DNA of 64,000 nucleotides from Aselliscus stoliczkanus (taxonomy: Eukaryota > Chordata > Mammalia > Chiroptera > Hipposideridae): positions 65,656,921 through 65,720,920 of the forward strand of contig CM066733.1 of the NCBI GenBank assembly GCA_033961575.1. Reading direction: 5' to 3'. The notes beneath the pieces were generated by a model, which was not told where the DNA came from, made no database searches, and worked only from the letters and a program-made list of their open reading frames with translations. Positions within the stretch are counted from its first letter, which is position 1. Every line of letters starts with the position of its first letter. Of the stretch, positions 46,241-56,240 are shown one piece after another. The position numbers were made by a program, and so were the translations under genes.

Positions 46241-46587
46241 TAATCTAATGAAAGGTAGAAATATATAATACACAATCCAAATTTTTTGACCACAAAAGTA
46301 TTAAAATCTCTGAAATAGTGAGAATGCAAAGTGAATAGCTTTAATTATCCATAAAATTTACATATGTGAAACTCACATTCCCCTGGCTAATTATATTTTA
46401 AAAATAGGTTGTGATTTTTAATGTATAGATTATTAGGCCTTAATTCCTTTTACTTAATTTTATTTGTAAAGTTAGATTGTTTATTTGAGACCTTTCCTTT
46501 TTCTTAATGTAGGCATTTACAACCATAAATTGAGTACTGCTTTTGCTGCATCCACATTACTGTTTACTATTGTTTGCTATTGTTCTC

Positions 46588-47140
46588 TGGGACTCATGAT
46601 GGAAGCATGGTTGGCTGTTGGAGCTAGGTGATTTAGGGGTCTGTTCCTTAGGCAGCAGTTGTAAAAAGTTGTGGTGCCAGATGTGTGGACAAGCTCTTCT
46701 CAGGAGATTCTGGAGTGAGCAGGAGGGAGAAGGTGGTGAAAGTGCCCACTGGCTCCCCTGGATTCTGGGGAGGATCACAGCCAGCCCCTAGATGTGTGCT
46801 AATTAGAAGCTGGACCCTCAGGCAGCAGCTTGTAAAGTGTGTAATCAAACCCTTTTCAGGGAAAGATGGGGATATTGGAGTTTCTGCCTGCTTTCTCTGT
46901 GCTCAGGGCCCAGAGGCATAGCCTCTGCCAGTGTTTGCAAGTGTATGCCTTAAGAACTGCTTATTTAATTACTATGGTTCTGTGGGACTTGTGAATGCAA
47001 GCCCTGTTGGATGTTGGAGCCAGGCTCTTCAGAGATCCTTTCTTAAGGTGGCAGCTGAAGAAGCTGGGGTGTCAGGCTTGTGTACAACCTCATTCCAGAA
47101 AGATATCGGTAACCTGGTTTTATTGTTAGAGTGAACCTCT
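46588..47140 (+). repeat. Three diverged ~200-bp tandem units, possibly L1 5'-end derived
   Basis: Units begin near 46588, 46793 and 46981. They share text such as 'ttggagctaggtg'/'ttggagccaggct', 'ggcagcag'/'ggcagctg' and 'ccagatgtgtgga'/'tcaggcttgtgta'. The pattern recalls 5' untranslated repeats of old L1s; that assignment is inference. Confidence 0.5.
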
Positions 47141-47274
47141 TTGATTGCTTTTAGATTAGCTGTTTTCTGATATATGTCAGGGGGTCCCTTTCTCCTTAGT
47201 AATCTGTTTCCACATTGAACTGTGGTATGGGTTAACAACATAGCGCCCCATTTCTTTATACTAGTTGTAAAGGT

Positions 47275-47960
47275 AGTACATGTTCATTATCGAAAAATTG
47301 GGAAATATATGTGTTTGATAAATAAAAATTACTCATCTAGAGGATAACCATTCTCTACATTTTACTGTATTTTCTATTGTCATTTTATTCCTATCCAGAT
47401 AGTTTTTAAAAATGTAGTGAGGATGCACTGCACATACCCCTTGTGTATTGTTATTATTTTTCTTATTATCCCAGTTATTTTCCTATGTCATTAACATTTC
47501 TTTGACCATATAGTAATACCTTGGTTTGTGAGCATAATTCATTTCAGAAACAAGCTACTCATATTGCAAGACATCGCTTGTTTACCATGTTAAAAAATAT
47601 TAGAAATGTTTGCTCATCTTGTGGAACACTCACAAACCACATTACTCACAACCCAAGGCTTTACTGTATTTTAAATTGCTCTATAATGTTTCATACATAC
47701 ATAATTTAAATGCCACACAATTTATGTAGCCACACCCCTATCATAGGACATTTATGCTATTTCTGTTTTGTTTTTTTGTAATTGTAAATAGTGATAGGAT
47801 GAGCATTGTGCACATGTATGACTATCTTTGGGACAGAGTCCTATATGTGGTACAATTGGGTCTAAGGATGCAAACATTTTCAGTCCATTGACATATATTA
47901 CCAATTGCTTTCCAAAAAGCATCACCCCCAGCTGTGTTGCATGCTGCATCACCCAATGTG
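47275..47960 (+). mobile_element. Old L1 3' UTR fragment, split by a MITE
   Basis: 'gtacatgttcattatcgaaa' at the left, and 'ttgtaattgtaaatagtgat', 'gaccattgacatata'-like and 'ccaattgctttccaaaaagc' at the right, are L1MB/MC-type 3' landmarks. The middle (about 47512-47672) is a separate element. Confidence 0.65.
47512..47672. mobile_element. Tigger-type MITE (short inverted-repeat element)
   Basis: The left end 'taataccttggtttgtgagc' and the right end 'actcacaacccaaggcttta' are complementary in 'ccttgg(gt)ttgtgag'. Internal 'aattcatttcagaaacaagc' matches a MER44/Tigger-like nonautonomous element. Sits inside L1 sequence. Confidence 0.75.
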
Positions 47961-47982
47961 GAATAGAGGGAAATCAGTGTTG

Positions 47983-48475
47983 GAAGATGTATTGCTGCTG
48001 TAACAAACTGCCAGAAACTTGGTGGCTCAGAGTAACACAAATGTATTATCGTGTGGTTTGGATGTCAGAAGCCCTGAAATCAAGGTGTAAGCAGGGCCGC
48101 ATTCCTTCTGGATGCTCTAGGAGGGCATTGTTTCCATGCCTTTTCTAGCATCTAGAGGCTGCCTGCATTCCTTGACTGGTGGTCTCTACCTCCATCTTCA
48201 AAGCCAGTAGTGTAGCATCTTCAAATCTTTCTCTCTTTGATCTGTTTCTATCAGCACATTTCCTTCTCTCTCTCTGATCCTCTTGCCTCCCTCTTCTATG
48301 AAGACTTGTGATGACATTGGTTTCACCTGCTAATGTACGCTACCCTTCCCTTCTTGAGATCCTTAACTTAATGACAACTGCAAAGTCTTTTTTTGCCTTG
48401 GAAGGCAGCACATTCATAGGTTCTTGGGACTAGAACATGGGCCTCTTTGGGAAGCCACTGAACATAATTTGAGTT
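47983..48475 (-). mobile_element. MaLR-type LTR relic, minus strand
   Basis: 'gctgctgtaacaaactgcca', 'cttggtggctcagagtaaca', 'ggaagccactgaaca' and 'cttaacttaatgacaactgc' match the reverse order of MLT1/MST-class LTRs. Diverged, noncoding. Confidence 0.65.
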
Positions 48476-48659
48476 TCTATTCTAATGTGTAGTTTGCAGA
48501 ACTGCTATTATATTGATTGAGTCCCTACTGAGGAAACCAAGATTCAGTGAGGTTGTGAAACATCTCCAAAGTCAAACGGCTGGAAGGTGGAAGGTCTGTC
48601 TGACATCTAAGCTCATTACCTTTTGTTTGTTGTTTATCTGCCTTTTGGTTATATTATCT

Positions 48660-48770
48660 TCAATTAAAAAAATAAAAACTAATGATATATGTATCAAATC
48701 ATCACGTTGTACACTTTAAACTTACACAATGCTATATATCAATTGATGTCAATAAAAGTGAAAAAAAAAT
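48660..48770 (+). mobile_element. L1 3' terminus
   Basis: 'aaatcatcacgttgtacact' and 'acaatgctatatatcaattg', then 'tcaataaaagtgaaaaaaaa', are the usual L1MA-type 3' end with poly(A). Confidence 0.8.
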
Positions 48771-49671
48771 GACACTAGTACCAAAAGGTATAACAAGTAT
48801 CTGGCTTTAAAGAGTTAGTTGCTAATTCTAAATAGCACTGTTGTTATAAAAGTAGTCGATTTTATGTCAGTAATATTGGCATGGTACAGGAATGATTGTG
48901 GGAAGGTGTCTGGGCATGCTATTTCCTTGCAGCAGGGTTTCAGTGGCACCATCAGTGGCTGCCACACCCAATATATATTTTGGCCCATTTATCTTTAGAA
49001 ATCAAATACAAATTGTAATGCAGGAGCTTGACTCCTGGCAGGTTCTTGGATTCAGTGAGGCCAAAAAAAGACAATGGAGCCTTAGGTAAAGGGTTTATAC
49101 CACAGGTATATTCTCGGTGATGGCCTGTCAAGACACAGGAACAGCATCTGCTTATGCAAGGGCATCAGGTGAACATCCGTGCCCACTGGGGCAACCCCGA
49201 CAGTTAAACAGCATGTAGAACAAAGGTGGTTTACAGCCAGTTGGTTACATAAGTGGGGGGCATCAAGGTGGTCTGAACAGGCATGGGAACACACCAGTGA
49301 CCTTATAAGCAAGGCCGAGGACCCAGGAATTGCTCTCCTGGCCCTTTCCCTACACAAACCTCAAAAGATATGTATACATTTAAGTTTCTAGAAGAAATAC
49401 GCGTTAGTGAGAGGAAACCAGATTTTAGTGGGCTTTATGTGTCAGGAGTATGAGTAGTTTCATTAGCTACTTCTGGGAAGGGTGTAAGGCCATGTAATCC
49501 ACATACTAGGGAGCATCCTTTTGGAAAACCTTACAGAGGTCTTATAAGGACAATTAACCCACTCTTCTTCCATCAAAATATTAAAGACAAAAATTAATAG
49601 TTGGCCATGACTTCAGCAAGAAAATACATGAATAATTATCATTAGTGTTTTGGACCAGATGAAATTACTGT

Positions 49672-49823
49672 CTTTTTTTTTTTTTTTTTAGCTGAGCCAT
49701 CCTGCCACCTGTTGGCAGCTCAGCAGCAGCTCATCTCGGGCCAGGAATCAAACCAGCAACCCTGTTGCTCAGAGCTCACACTCTTGAGCGAGCTCCTAAC
49801 CAGCTGAGCCACTCAGCCGGCCC
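49672..49823 (-). mobile_element. tRNA-derived SINE, minus strand, perfect target duplication
   Basis: T-run tail on the left. The complement of a tRNA-like head ('aaccagctgagccactcagc', 'ggccaggaatcaaaccagca') is on the right. The perfect duplication 'tgaaattactgt' is at 49660-49671 and 49824-49835. Confidence 0.92.
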
Positions 49824-50599
49824 TGAAATTACTGTTTTATATCGATTTTGTAGGTCTGTGATTTGGTATAATTATGTCTCTTTGCATTAAGTTGTTCTTG
49901 CTAATATTAATTCATACTGCATATATTAATCTTGCTATTATAAATGATATAAGGATTTATATTACACTTTGGGGAAAAAAATCCAGCTAGTATTCAGTAT
50001 ATATGTCTGGAGCACCAAAAAGCAATTTCTATTCTCCTCCCAAGTATGACAGTTTTTAGCCAGGTTACTATCAAGATGACAAAGATTTAAGTTAAGGGAT
50101 GGTGACTTTCAGTGAATGAGCACAGATTGGAGCATCTTGTCAATTTACTTGATGCAGTTATCAATACTTTTATCTGCTTGGCTTTCTTCAGGTAGCAGTC
50201 CACATTGACTTGCTTACATTCATAGCAAGTTTTATGGAAATCACAAAAAGTTTATCTTGTGATGTACTGGTAAGCATACCTTCATTCTAGTCTTTGCTGG
50301 CTTTTCTACATAAGATTTCCATTTCTACCAGTCTATTTGTGATGACTGTGTATTCAGTGAGCTACAACCTGAGGCTCATGTCTTCACCTAATGCGTGGAT
50401 CCCAAGAGCAGTGAAGAGTGAGTAAAAGATGCACAGGGCCAGTGGGCCATAGCTCTGGCATCCTCCCAGGACAGGAGGCCAATGGCCAGGAGAGTACTCT
50501 CCATGGCTTTCAATTAGGCCTCCTATATTTGTGCATATAAAATGAATAAATGAATTCAAGAGGAGGCATCAGCCATTATGTTGTAAGTCACCATATTCT

Positions 50600-50627
50600 T
50601 TAACTTGTAATATAAGTTACAAGTTAA
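50600..50627. repeat. 11-bp inverted repeat
   Basis: 'ttaacttgtaa' and its exact complement flank the 6-base spacer 'tataag'. Short palindromic hairpin of unknown origin. Confidence 0.85.
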
Positions 50628-51629
50628 GAAGAGAAAAAATTAAGAATGGTTTAGTGAGAAGCAGAGCTAATAGGTTATGTTACAGGATCTTGACAATAAA
50701 GAAGGCAAATTTAATATTTATTTAACCTCTTTACTGGGAAATTTTTCTTTATGAATGACTGTGCTATTCCACAAAGAGTTTGAGGTAGTTCAAAGGGAGA
50801 AGACAATAGAATAAAAATATAAATGAAAAATAAGGCTAGAAAAAATATTGATAAAATAACAAGGCCAGATGAAGGAAAATTTAGAAAACAGAGCAGTCTG
50901 CGCTCTTCATTATCCTGAAGTTACAGGGAGAGAAGAAAAGTGTTCTTCGGTTCTTGCTACAAAGACTCTTCCAAAGCATAATGGGAGCCTGGTGCTCTGG
51001 GGGAGTTTACTGTAGTTCACATTACTCTCCCTAGTAAGCCAATTTAATCTTTTCTCTTTAAATAGATATAGCTTTTTGATGGCTTCTTGCTTATTATACT
51101 TTTTACTTATAATATTGACTTTCTGATTACTGCAAGTGATTTTTTTAGCATCCAATTAAAAGTTTAGACTACTAGGGACTTTGTGGAGCACAAGTCTAAA
51201 TCAGCCAACGGGTGGACAATATTCACACTTCCTTGGTCTTTGCAAAACAAGTACTGAACGTGCAAATATAAAGAAAAGTGTCAGTTTCTAAATGGCTTGT
51301 TTTCTGTCCTATTTCTGCATGTATTGAACCCAAATGAACCCGAATGGTTCATTTGTTTCTGCAAGTAGCTTCTATTTTATTTTCTAAAATAGAGAAAAAG
51401 AAATAAAAAAGAAAAAGAAAATCTTTTACGACTATCCACCAATTGGCCCAGAAATCAAAGAAAATATATTTTATCTACTTATGAGTCATACTAGATATTT
51501 TGTTAATGATAGATTACAAGGCAAATCCCATTTTATATTCCAGCAGTAGAAAGTTCTGTTTTTTTTTTGTGGGTGAATACTGGATTATCATTTAAGAAGT
51601 CCCACTAATATGCATTAGAAATTAAGGTG

Positions 51630-52411
51630 AATCTTTAAAAAAATTGAATTGGAAAATTTAAATTATAGTGCTGCAAAGCAACAATAATCAAAACAGCATG
51701 GTATTGCCAGACAAACAGACACACAGACCAATGGAACAGAATTGAGAACCCAGGAATAAACCCACATATATATGGACAAATAATTTTCGACAAAGAAGCC
51801 AAAAGCATACAATGGAGAAAAGAAAGCCTTTTCAATAAATGGTGCTGGGAGATTTGGAAAGCCATGTGGAGAAGAATGAAACTAGACTGCTCTCTGTCAC
51901 CATACATGAAAATTAATTCAAAATGGACCAAACACCTAAATATAAGACCGGAAACATTAAATTGCACAGAAGAAAGCATAGGTCCTAAACTGATGGACCT
52001 TGGATTCAGAGAGGATTTTAGGAATCTGACCTCAAAGGCAAGGGAAGTAAAAGCAAACATAAATGAATGAAACTATATCAAACTAAAAAGCTTCTGCACA
52101 GCAAAAGAAACTGTCAACAAAACAAAGGGACAACCAACCAAATGAGAGAAGATATTTGCAAACAACATCTTCAATAAGGGGCTAATATCCAAAATATATT
52201 TAAAAAACTCACACAATTCAACAACAAAAAATCCAATTTAAAAAAATGGGCGGAGGACCTGAATAGATACTTCTCCCATAAGACAAACAAGTGGCCAACA
52301 GATATATAAAAAAAAATGTTCAACGTCACTAGTATTAGGGAAACGCAAATCAAAACCACAATGAGATACCACCTTACACCTATTAGAATGGCCATTATCA
52401 ACAAAACAAGT
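51630..52411 (+). mobile_element. L1 3' region, left part (split by a DNA transposon)
   Basis: 'caaagcaacaataatcaaaa', 'aatggtgctgggagatttgg', 'caaggggctaatatccaaaa' in essence and 'caaatcaaaaccacaatgag' are in the order of the L1 ORF2 end and 3' UTR. Decayed frames only. Continues at 53045. Confidence 0.9.
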
Positions 52412-53044
52412 ACTGTATTGTGCCATGTATAATAATGTGCACTCTTTTGCCCAAATTTGTGAAGGAAAAATAAGGATTCGCATACGTGGGTAGTACTAAT
52501 TCTGTATCTATATAGATGTTTTTAACTCTTCATTTATGCTTATGAGTTAAAAAGTGTAACTCTAGAAATCAATAATGATATCCATATGCAAAATAATACC
52601 CTGGAATACAATCATCGGTTTTGTTGAACTTAGGGTTAACTTGCAACGACAAGGAGTTCTTGGCCTTCTATGATGCATAACTATTGTAAATTCATTACGG
52701 GTACATAAAAGTTCTTGTATCTTGTATCTGTTCTTGTGTTTTGTAACTATTTGTTACATAAAATTTGTTGTACCATAATATGTTAAAAAATAAATGCAGG
52801 GCTGGCCGTGTGGCGCGGTGGTTAAGTGCTGGCTTGGGAAGCCAGTGGCCCCGGTTCGGGTCCCACATATGAAAAAAAATAATAATAATAAAAAATAAAT
52901 GCTAAAATTTCTTTATAATACAGAAAAATATCTAAATGTAAACAAATAAAATTTTGCATTATAAAATTAAAACAAAAGAATTTTTTTCCTGAAAGTTTGG
53001 GCCAAAAACATGGGTGCACATTATACATAGCAAAAAATGGTACT
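52412..53044 (+). mobile_element. Nonautonomous DNA transposon of unassigned family, inside L1
   Basis: Imperfect inverted ends: the left 'gccatgtataataatgtgca' corresponds to the complement of the right 'gtgcacattatacatagc'. Flanked by 'aacaagt' on both sides (52405-52411 and 53045-53051) within otherwise continuous L1 text. No transposase frame. Itself hit by the SINE at 52798-52888. A 7-8 bp duplication would suit hAT, but I cannot name the family. Confidence 0.7.
52798..52888 (+). mobile_element. Short tRNA-derived SINE lacking its 3' body
   Basis: tRNA-like head 'gctggccgtgtggcgcggtg' to 'cggttcgggtcccacatatg', then directly an A-rich (aat)n tail. The 'agggccagtgacactgccctc' body is absent. 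The perfect 14-base duplication 'taaaaaataaatgc' is at 52784-52797 and 52889-52902. Confidence 0.93.
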
Positions 53045-53445
53045 AACAAGTGTTATTGAGGCTGCAGAGAAAAAGGAACCCTCAGACACTGCTGGTAGGA
53101 ATGTAAATTGGTATAGCCACTATGGAAAACAGTATGGAGGTTCCTCAAAAAATTAAGAATAGAATTACCATATGACCCAACAATCTCTCTTCTGGGTATC
53201 TACCCCCCAAAAAATCTGAAAATATTTATCTCTAAAGATATATGTACCCCTGTGTTTATTGTAGCATTATTCACAGTGGAATAATGGAAGAAACTGAAAC
53301 AATTGAGATGTCCTTTGATAGATGATTGAATAAAGAAGGTGTAGTACATATATACAATGGAATATTACTCATCAATAAAACAAGATGAAATACTGCCATT
53401 TTCGACAACAGGGATGAATCTTGAGATTGCATTAAAATGATCTAT
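53045..53445 (+). mobile_element. L1 3' region, right part
   Basis: Resumes with 'aacaagtgttattgaggctg', then 'aacagtatggaggttcctca', 'tagcattattcacagtggaa' and 'acaatggaatattactcatc', all in L1 3' UTR order. Confidence 0.9.
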
Positions 53446-53459
53446 GGAGGAAGATAATC

Positions 53460-53870
53460 ATCTAGAGACTTTGCAGTATTTCATACACAGTGGTTGATAC
53501 TCAACCAAAAATTACCAGGCATACATATCGAAAGAAAAGAAAAGACATGGAACAAATGATAAAAGCACAGGAATACAGGTATTGGAATTAATGAACAGTC
53601 ATTTAAAAACAGTGATTTGCATGTTTAAAATTTTAAAACAAGATAAATTTTTTTACCAGAGAACTAGAATCAACAGAAAGTATAAAATGGAAATTCTAGA
53701 TCTGAAAATCCTGCTGAAATTAGAAATGCAATTAATCATAAGTTAAAGAATAAATCGGACACTACATAGCTTCAAATATATAAAGCTGACAGAATTAAAA
53801 GGAGAAATAAATAGTTTCCCAATCATAGTGGGAGATTTTAACATGCTCTATTTTTGATAGAACAAATACC
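53460..53870 (+). mobile_element. Further L1 fragments (older, rearranged)
   Basis: 'aaaaattaccaggcatacat' and 'actacatagcttcaaatata', then 'catagtgggagattttaaca', are L1 internal landmarks out of order with the preceding 3' UTR, so they are separate insertions. Confidence 0.65.
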
Positions 53871-53919
53871 AATAAATAAATAAATAAATAAATAAATGAA
53901 TAAATAAATAAATAAATAA
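53871..53919. repeat. (AAAT)n microsatellite
   Basis: About twelve tetramers with one 'gaat' variant. Confidence 0.95.
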
Positions 53920-53934
53920 GAATATAGAACTGTG

Positions 53935-54060
53935 CTGTCCAATTTAATAGCCACTAGTGACATGTGGCTATTAAATACTTCAAATGTGGTAAGGGCAACT
54001 GAAGATTTGAATTTTTAACTTTATGTATCATTTAAATTAGTTCAATTCAGCTTTAAAACT
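53935..54060 (+). mobile_element. hAT-type MITE fragment
   Basis: 'gaactgtgctgtccaattta' and 'gccactagtgacatgtggct', then 'taaatacttcaaatgtggta', match one end of the same family as 63555-63875. Confidence 0.7.
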
Positions 54061-54712
54061 GAAGACTATATAATAGCTTTTTGTTAAATACCATTTTATT
54101 GTTTTGGTAGGGCTGCATTTCACCCTAATTATTGCATTGAGCAAGATATTATTGCTGTTTGTAGTAAATGTGACAAGTGCTTTCACCAGTTCTACTATTA
54201 AACATAAAGATCATAAACAACTAGATCATCAATCTACTTGGTGTCAAAAGATTGATTAAGTTGGAAGAATTTTTTTCTGCATATCAATGTAACATTTTAA
54301 TGTGTTTATTTGACTATTTTATGCAGACAGGAAGGATTAAAGACTTTGTAAATTACATTATAATTAATTATTTATTTAATTTTAATGTAAGTTATTTTTC
54401 TAATTTGAAACATTAGTAAGGAAAAAATTTAAAATTTAAAATTAAGGCATCCTACAGGTGCAGAAATGAGTAGAGATGCAGAAATTAGTATTATAACTGA
54501 ATATTTGGGAAAAGAGAACAAGAGCAGAAAAATATCACTTATAATTGTACTACCTGGAATGACCAATTTGCTATATTTTTCCCCACAAATATTTATTTTA
54601 ATACTTGTGACATGTTCATTTCCATGAAGATTTGAAAGTTTAATTTCTTTGTATAATATTTTACTATAAGCATTTCTTCATGCTCTTATATCATTTTTAT
54701 AAATGCTAATTA

Positions 54713-55128
54713 ATGGGCACTACCTCTGATGGCAATTCCTATGGTATTCCCGATGACCTGCTCTACTCATTCACCATTATAATCAAGAATAAGACATGGA
54801 AGTTTGTTGAAGGTCGCTCTATTGATGATTTTTCACGTGAGAATGTGGTTCTTACTGCAATGGAACAAACGAGAGAAAGAAACCGCTTTCGAATTTCTTT
54901 CCTCTGCCTGATGAGACATTGTTACCAAATTCCGGAACGCTTAAGAATCTAAAAATCCTCTTTGGCTCTAGTACCAAATAATAACAATATTATACTTAAA
55001 TCACTTGTGAAAAACGGCATATTTTAAAGATTGTGTGCTCCTTGGTACAAATTTGTGACAGTTTATCATTGTGCTGTTGGTGTTGCATTTTCAATAAAAT
55101 ACATCCTATATTCAAGTGAAAAAAAAAT
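54713..55128 (+). pseudogene. MDH1P: MDH1 processed pseudogene (5'-truncated retrocopy)
   Basis: A retrocopy of the mRNA for cytosolic malate dehydrogenase 1. The frame from 54713 reads like the end of MDH1 ([16 protein letters not shown], then [11 protein letters not shown] and DFSRE) with many substitutions. A frameshift follows, and EFLSSA plus the original stop TGA are found in another frame at about 54897-54913. The MDH1 3' UTR continues (the stretch around 'accaaataataacaatatta' and 'cttgtgaaaaacggcatatt'), then AATAAA at about 55093 and a poly(A) run at 55119-55128. There are no introns and only about the last 60 codons remain. It is inactive. Adjacent sequence on the right resembles antisense L1, so it probably landed in L1 DNA. 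Confidence 0.88.
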
Positions 55129-55285
55129 AAAGTGCATTTCTTGTAGGCAGTATATAGATAGCCCTTGCTTTATTCTCCAATCAGATAATATCTGACTTTT
55201 AATTTTGATGTTTAGACCATTTTTACATTAAATGTGGTTATTGATATGGTTAAGTTGATATCTCTCATCTTGCAAATTTTTTTCT
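55129..55285 (-). mobile_element. L1 ORF2 fragment, minus strand
   Basis: 'catttcttgtaggcagtata' and 'gatatggttaagttgatatc', then 'catcttgcaaatttttttct', read as antisense L1 ORF2. Starts directly after the poly(A) tail of the MDH1 retrocopy. Confidence 0.6.
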
Positions 55286-55510
55286 ACCTGTCCCATCTGT
55301 GATGGTGAATTTTATGTGTCAGTTTGGGCCATGGAGTGCAAGATGTTTGGTTAAACATTATTCTGGGTGTATCTATGAAGGTGGATCTGGAAGGATTAAC
55401 ATTTGAATCTGTAGCCTGAGTAAAGCAGATTGCCCCTCCGAAGGTGGACAGGCTGTTTCCAATCAGGTAAAGGCCTAGGTAGAACAAAAAGACCTGTTGC
55501 ACTGGAGGAA
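55285..55510 (+). mobile_element. Old interspersed repeat of uncertain class
   Basis: 'gtgatggtgaattttatgtg', 'gtttggttaaacattattct' and 'gagtaaagcagattgcccct', then 'aaggcctaggtagaacaaaa', form a common mammalian repeat sequence that I recognise but cannot name with certainty. Confidence 0.5.
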
Positions 55511-55519
55511 GACTATGCA

Positions 55520-55696
55520 GCCTATGCCTTTGCCAGTGACTCACGGCAGCCCAGTTCCAAGTGGAGGTGTTGTTCACCATCTTAGCTATAGAGGGCGCAG
55601 CGTCACTGGCCCTCATGTGGGATCTGAACCCGGGCCCTGCTGCCCAGCACTGGTGTCCCAAGCCAATTCTTAATGAACACACCACTCGGCCAGCCC
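55520..55696 (-). mobile_element. Long composite SINE, 5'-head part only, minus strand
   Basis: Matches the right half of the long SINEs: 'cacggcagcccagttccaag', 'cttagctatagagggc', then 'cactggccctcatgtgggat' and 'caccactcggccagcccc'. The element's 3' tail is missing (truncated on the left). Confidence 0.8.
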
Positions 55697-55770
55697 CATG
55701 ATGTATATTTTAAATATCTTACAATTTTATATATCAGTTATATTTCAATAAAGCTGAAATTTAAAAATCG
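55697..55770 (+). mobile_element. L1 3' terminus fragment
   Basis: 'gatgtatattttaaatatct', 'cagttatatttcaataaagc' and an A-rich end resemble an L1 3' terminus abutting the SINE. Confidence 0.5.
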
Positions 55771-56084
55771 GGATCATATGATTGGAAAGTCACAATTACT
55801 GTGTTGATAGGATAAGATATTTAAAACTAAAATTATATTTAAAAACCTTGGAATATTTCTTTTATGGGGGCTGACCTGAAATTATCTTGTAATCTTTTAG
55901 GAGGCTTGCCTAAAAGGATTGTGTTTATTGACACATTACATTTTTCTGTTTTTCTCTAAAAAAATATAATTTTCCACTTTTCTCCATGAAAACTTTTTTG
56001 AAGCAATGTTACTTATGGAGTAAGGGCTTGTTCACTGATTCAGTCAATAAGCATTTAGTAAGATTCTACTAGGCGCTAAGTAGT

Positions 56085-56240
56085 ACAACCTTGTGTGAAC
56101 TACTCAATTTCTCTGAATCTCAGTGTTCTTATCAACAAAATCATGATCATAACAGTAACGTACCTCATGGCATTATTGTTGTGGAAATGGACTGGAACAA
56201 TGCATGTCAAACACTAGCACAGTGCCAATTTAGGGGAGTG
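56085..56240 (+). mobile_element. MIR SINE relic
   Basis: 'aatttctctgaatctcagtg', 'gtacctcatggcattattgt' and 'caaacactagcacagtgcca' are in MIR order. Confidence 0.72.

Noticed and set aside
51635..52060. 141-codon open frame on the minus strand
   Set aside because: It is the antisense of an L1 3' region, not a gene.
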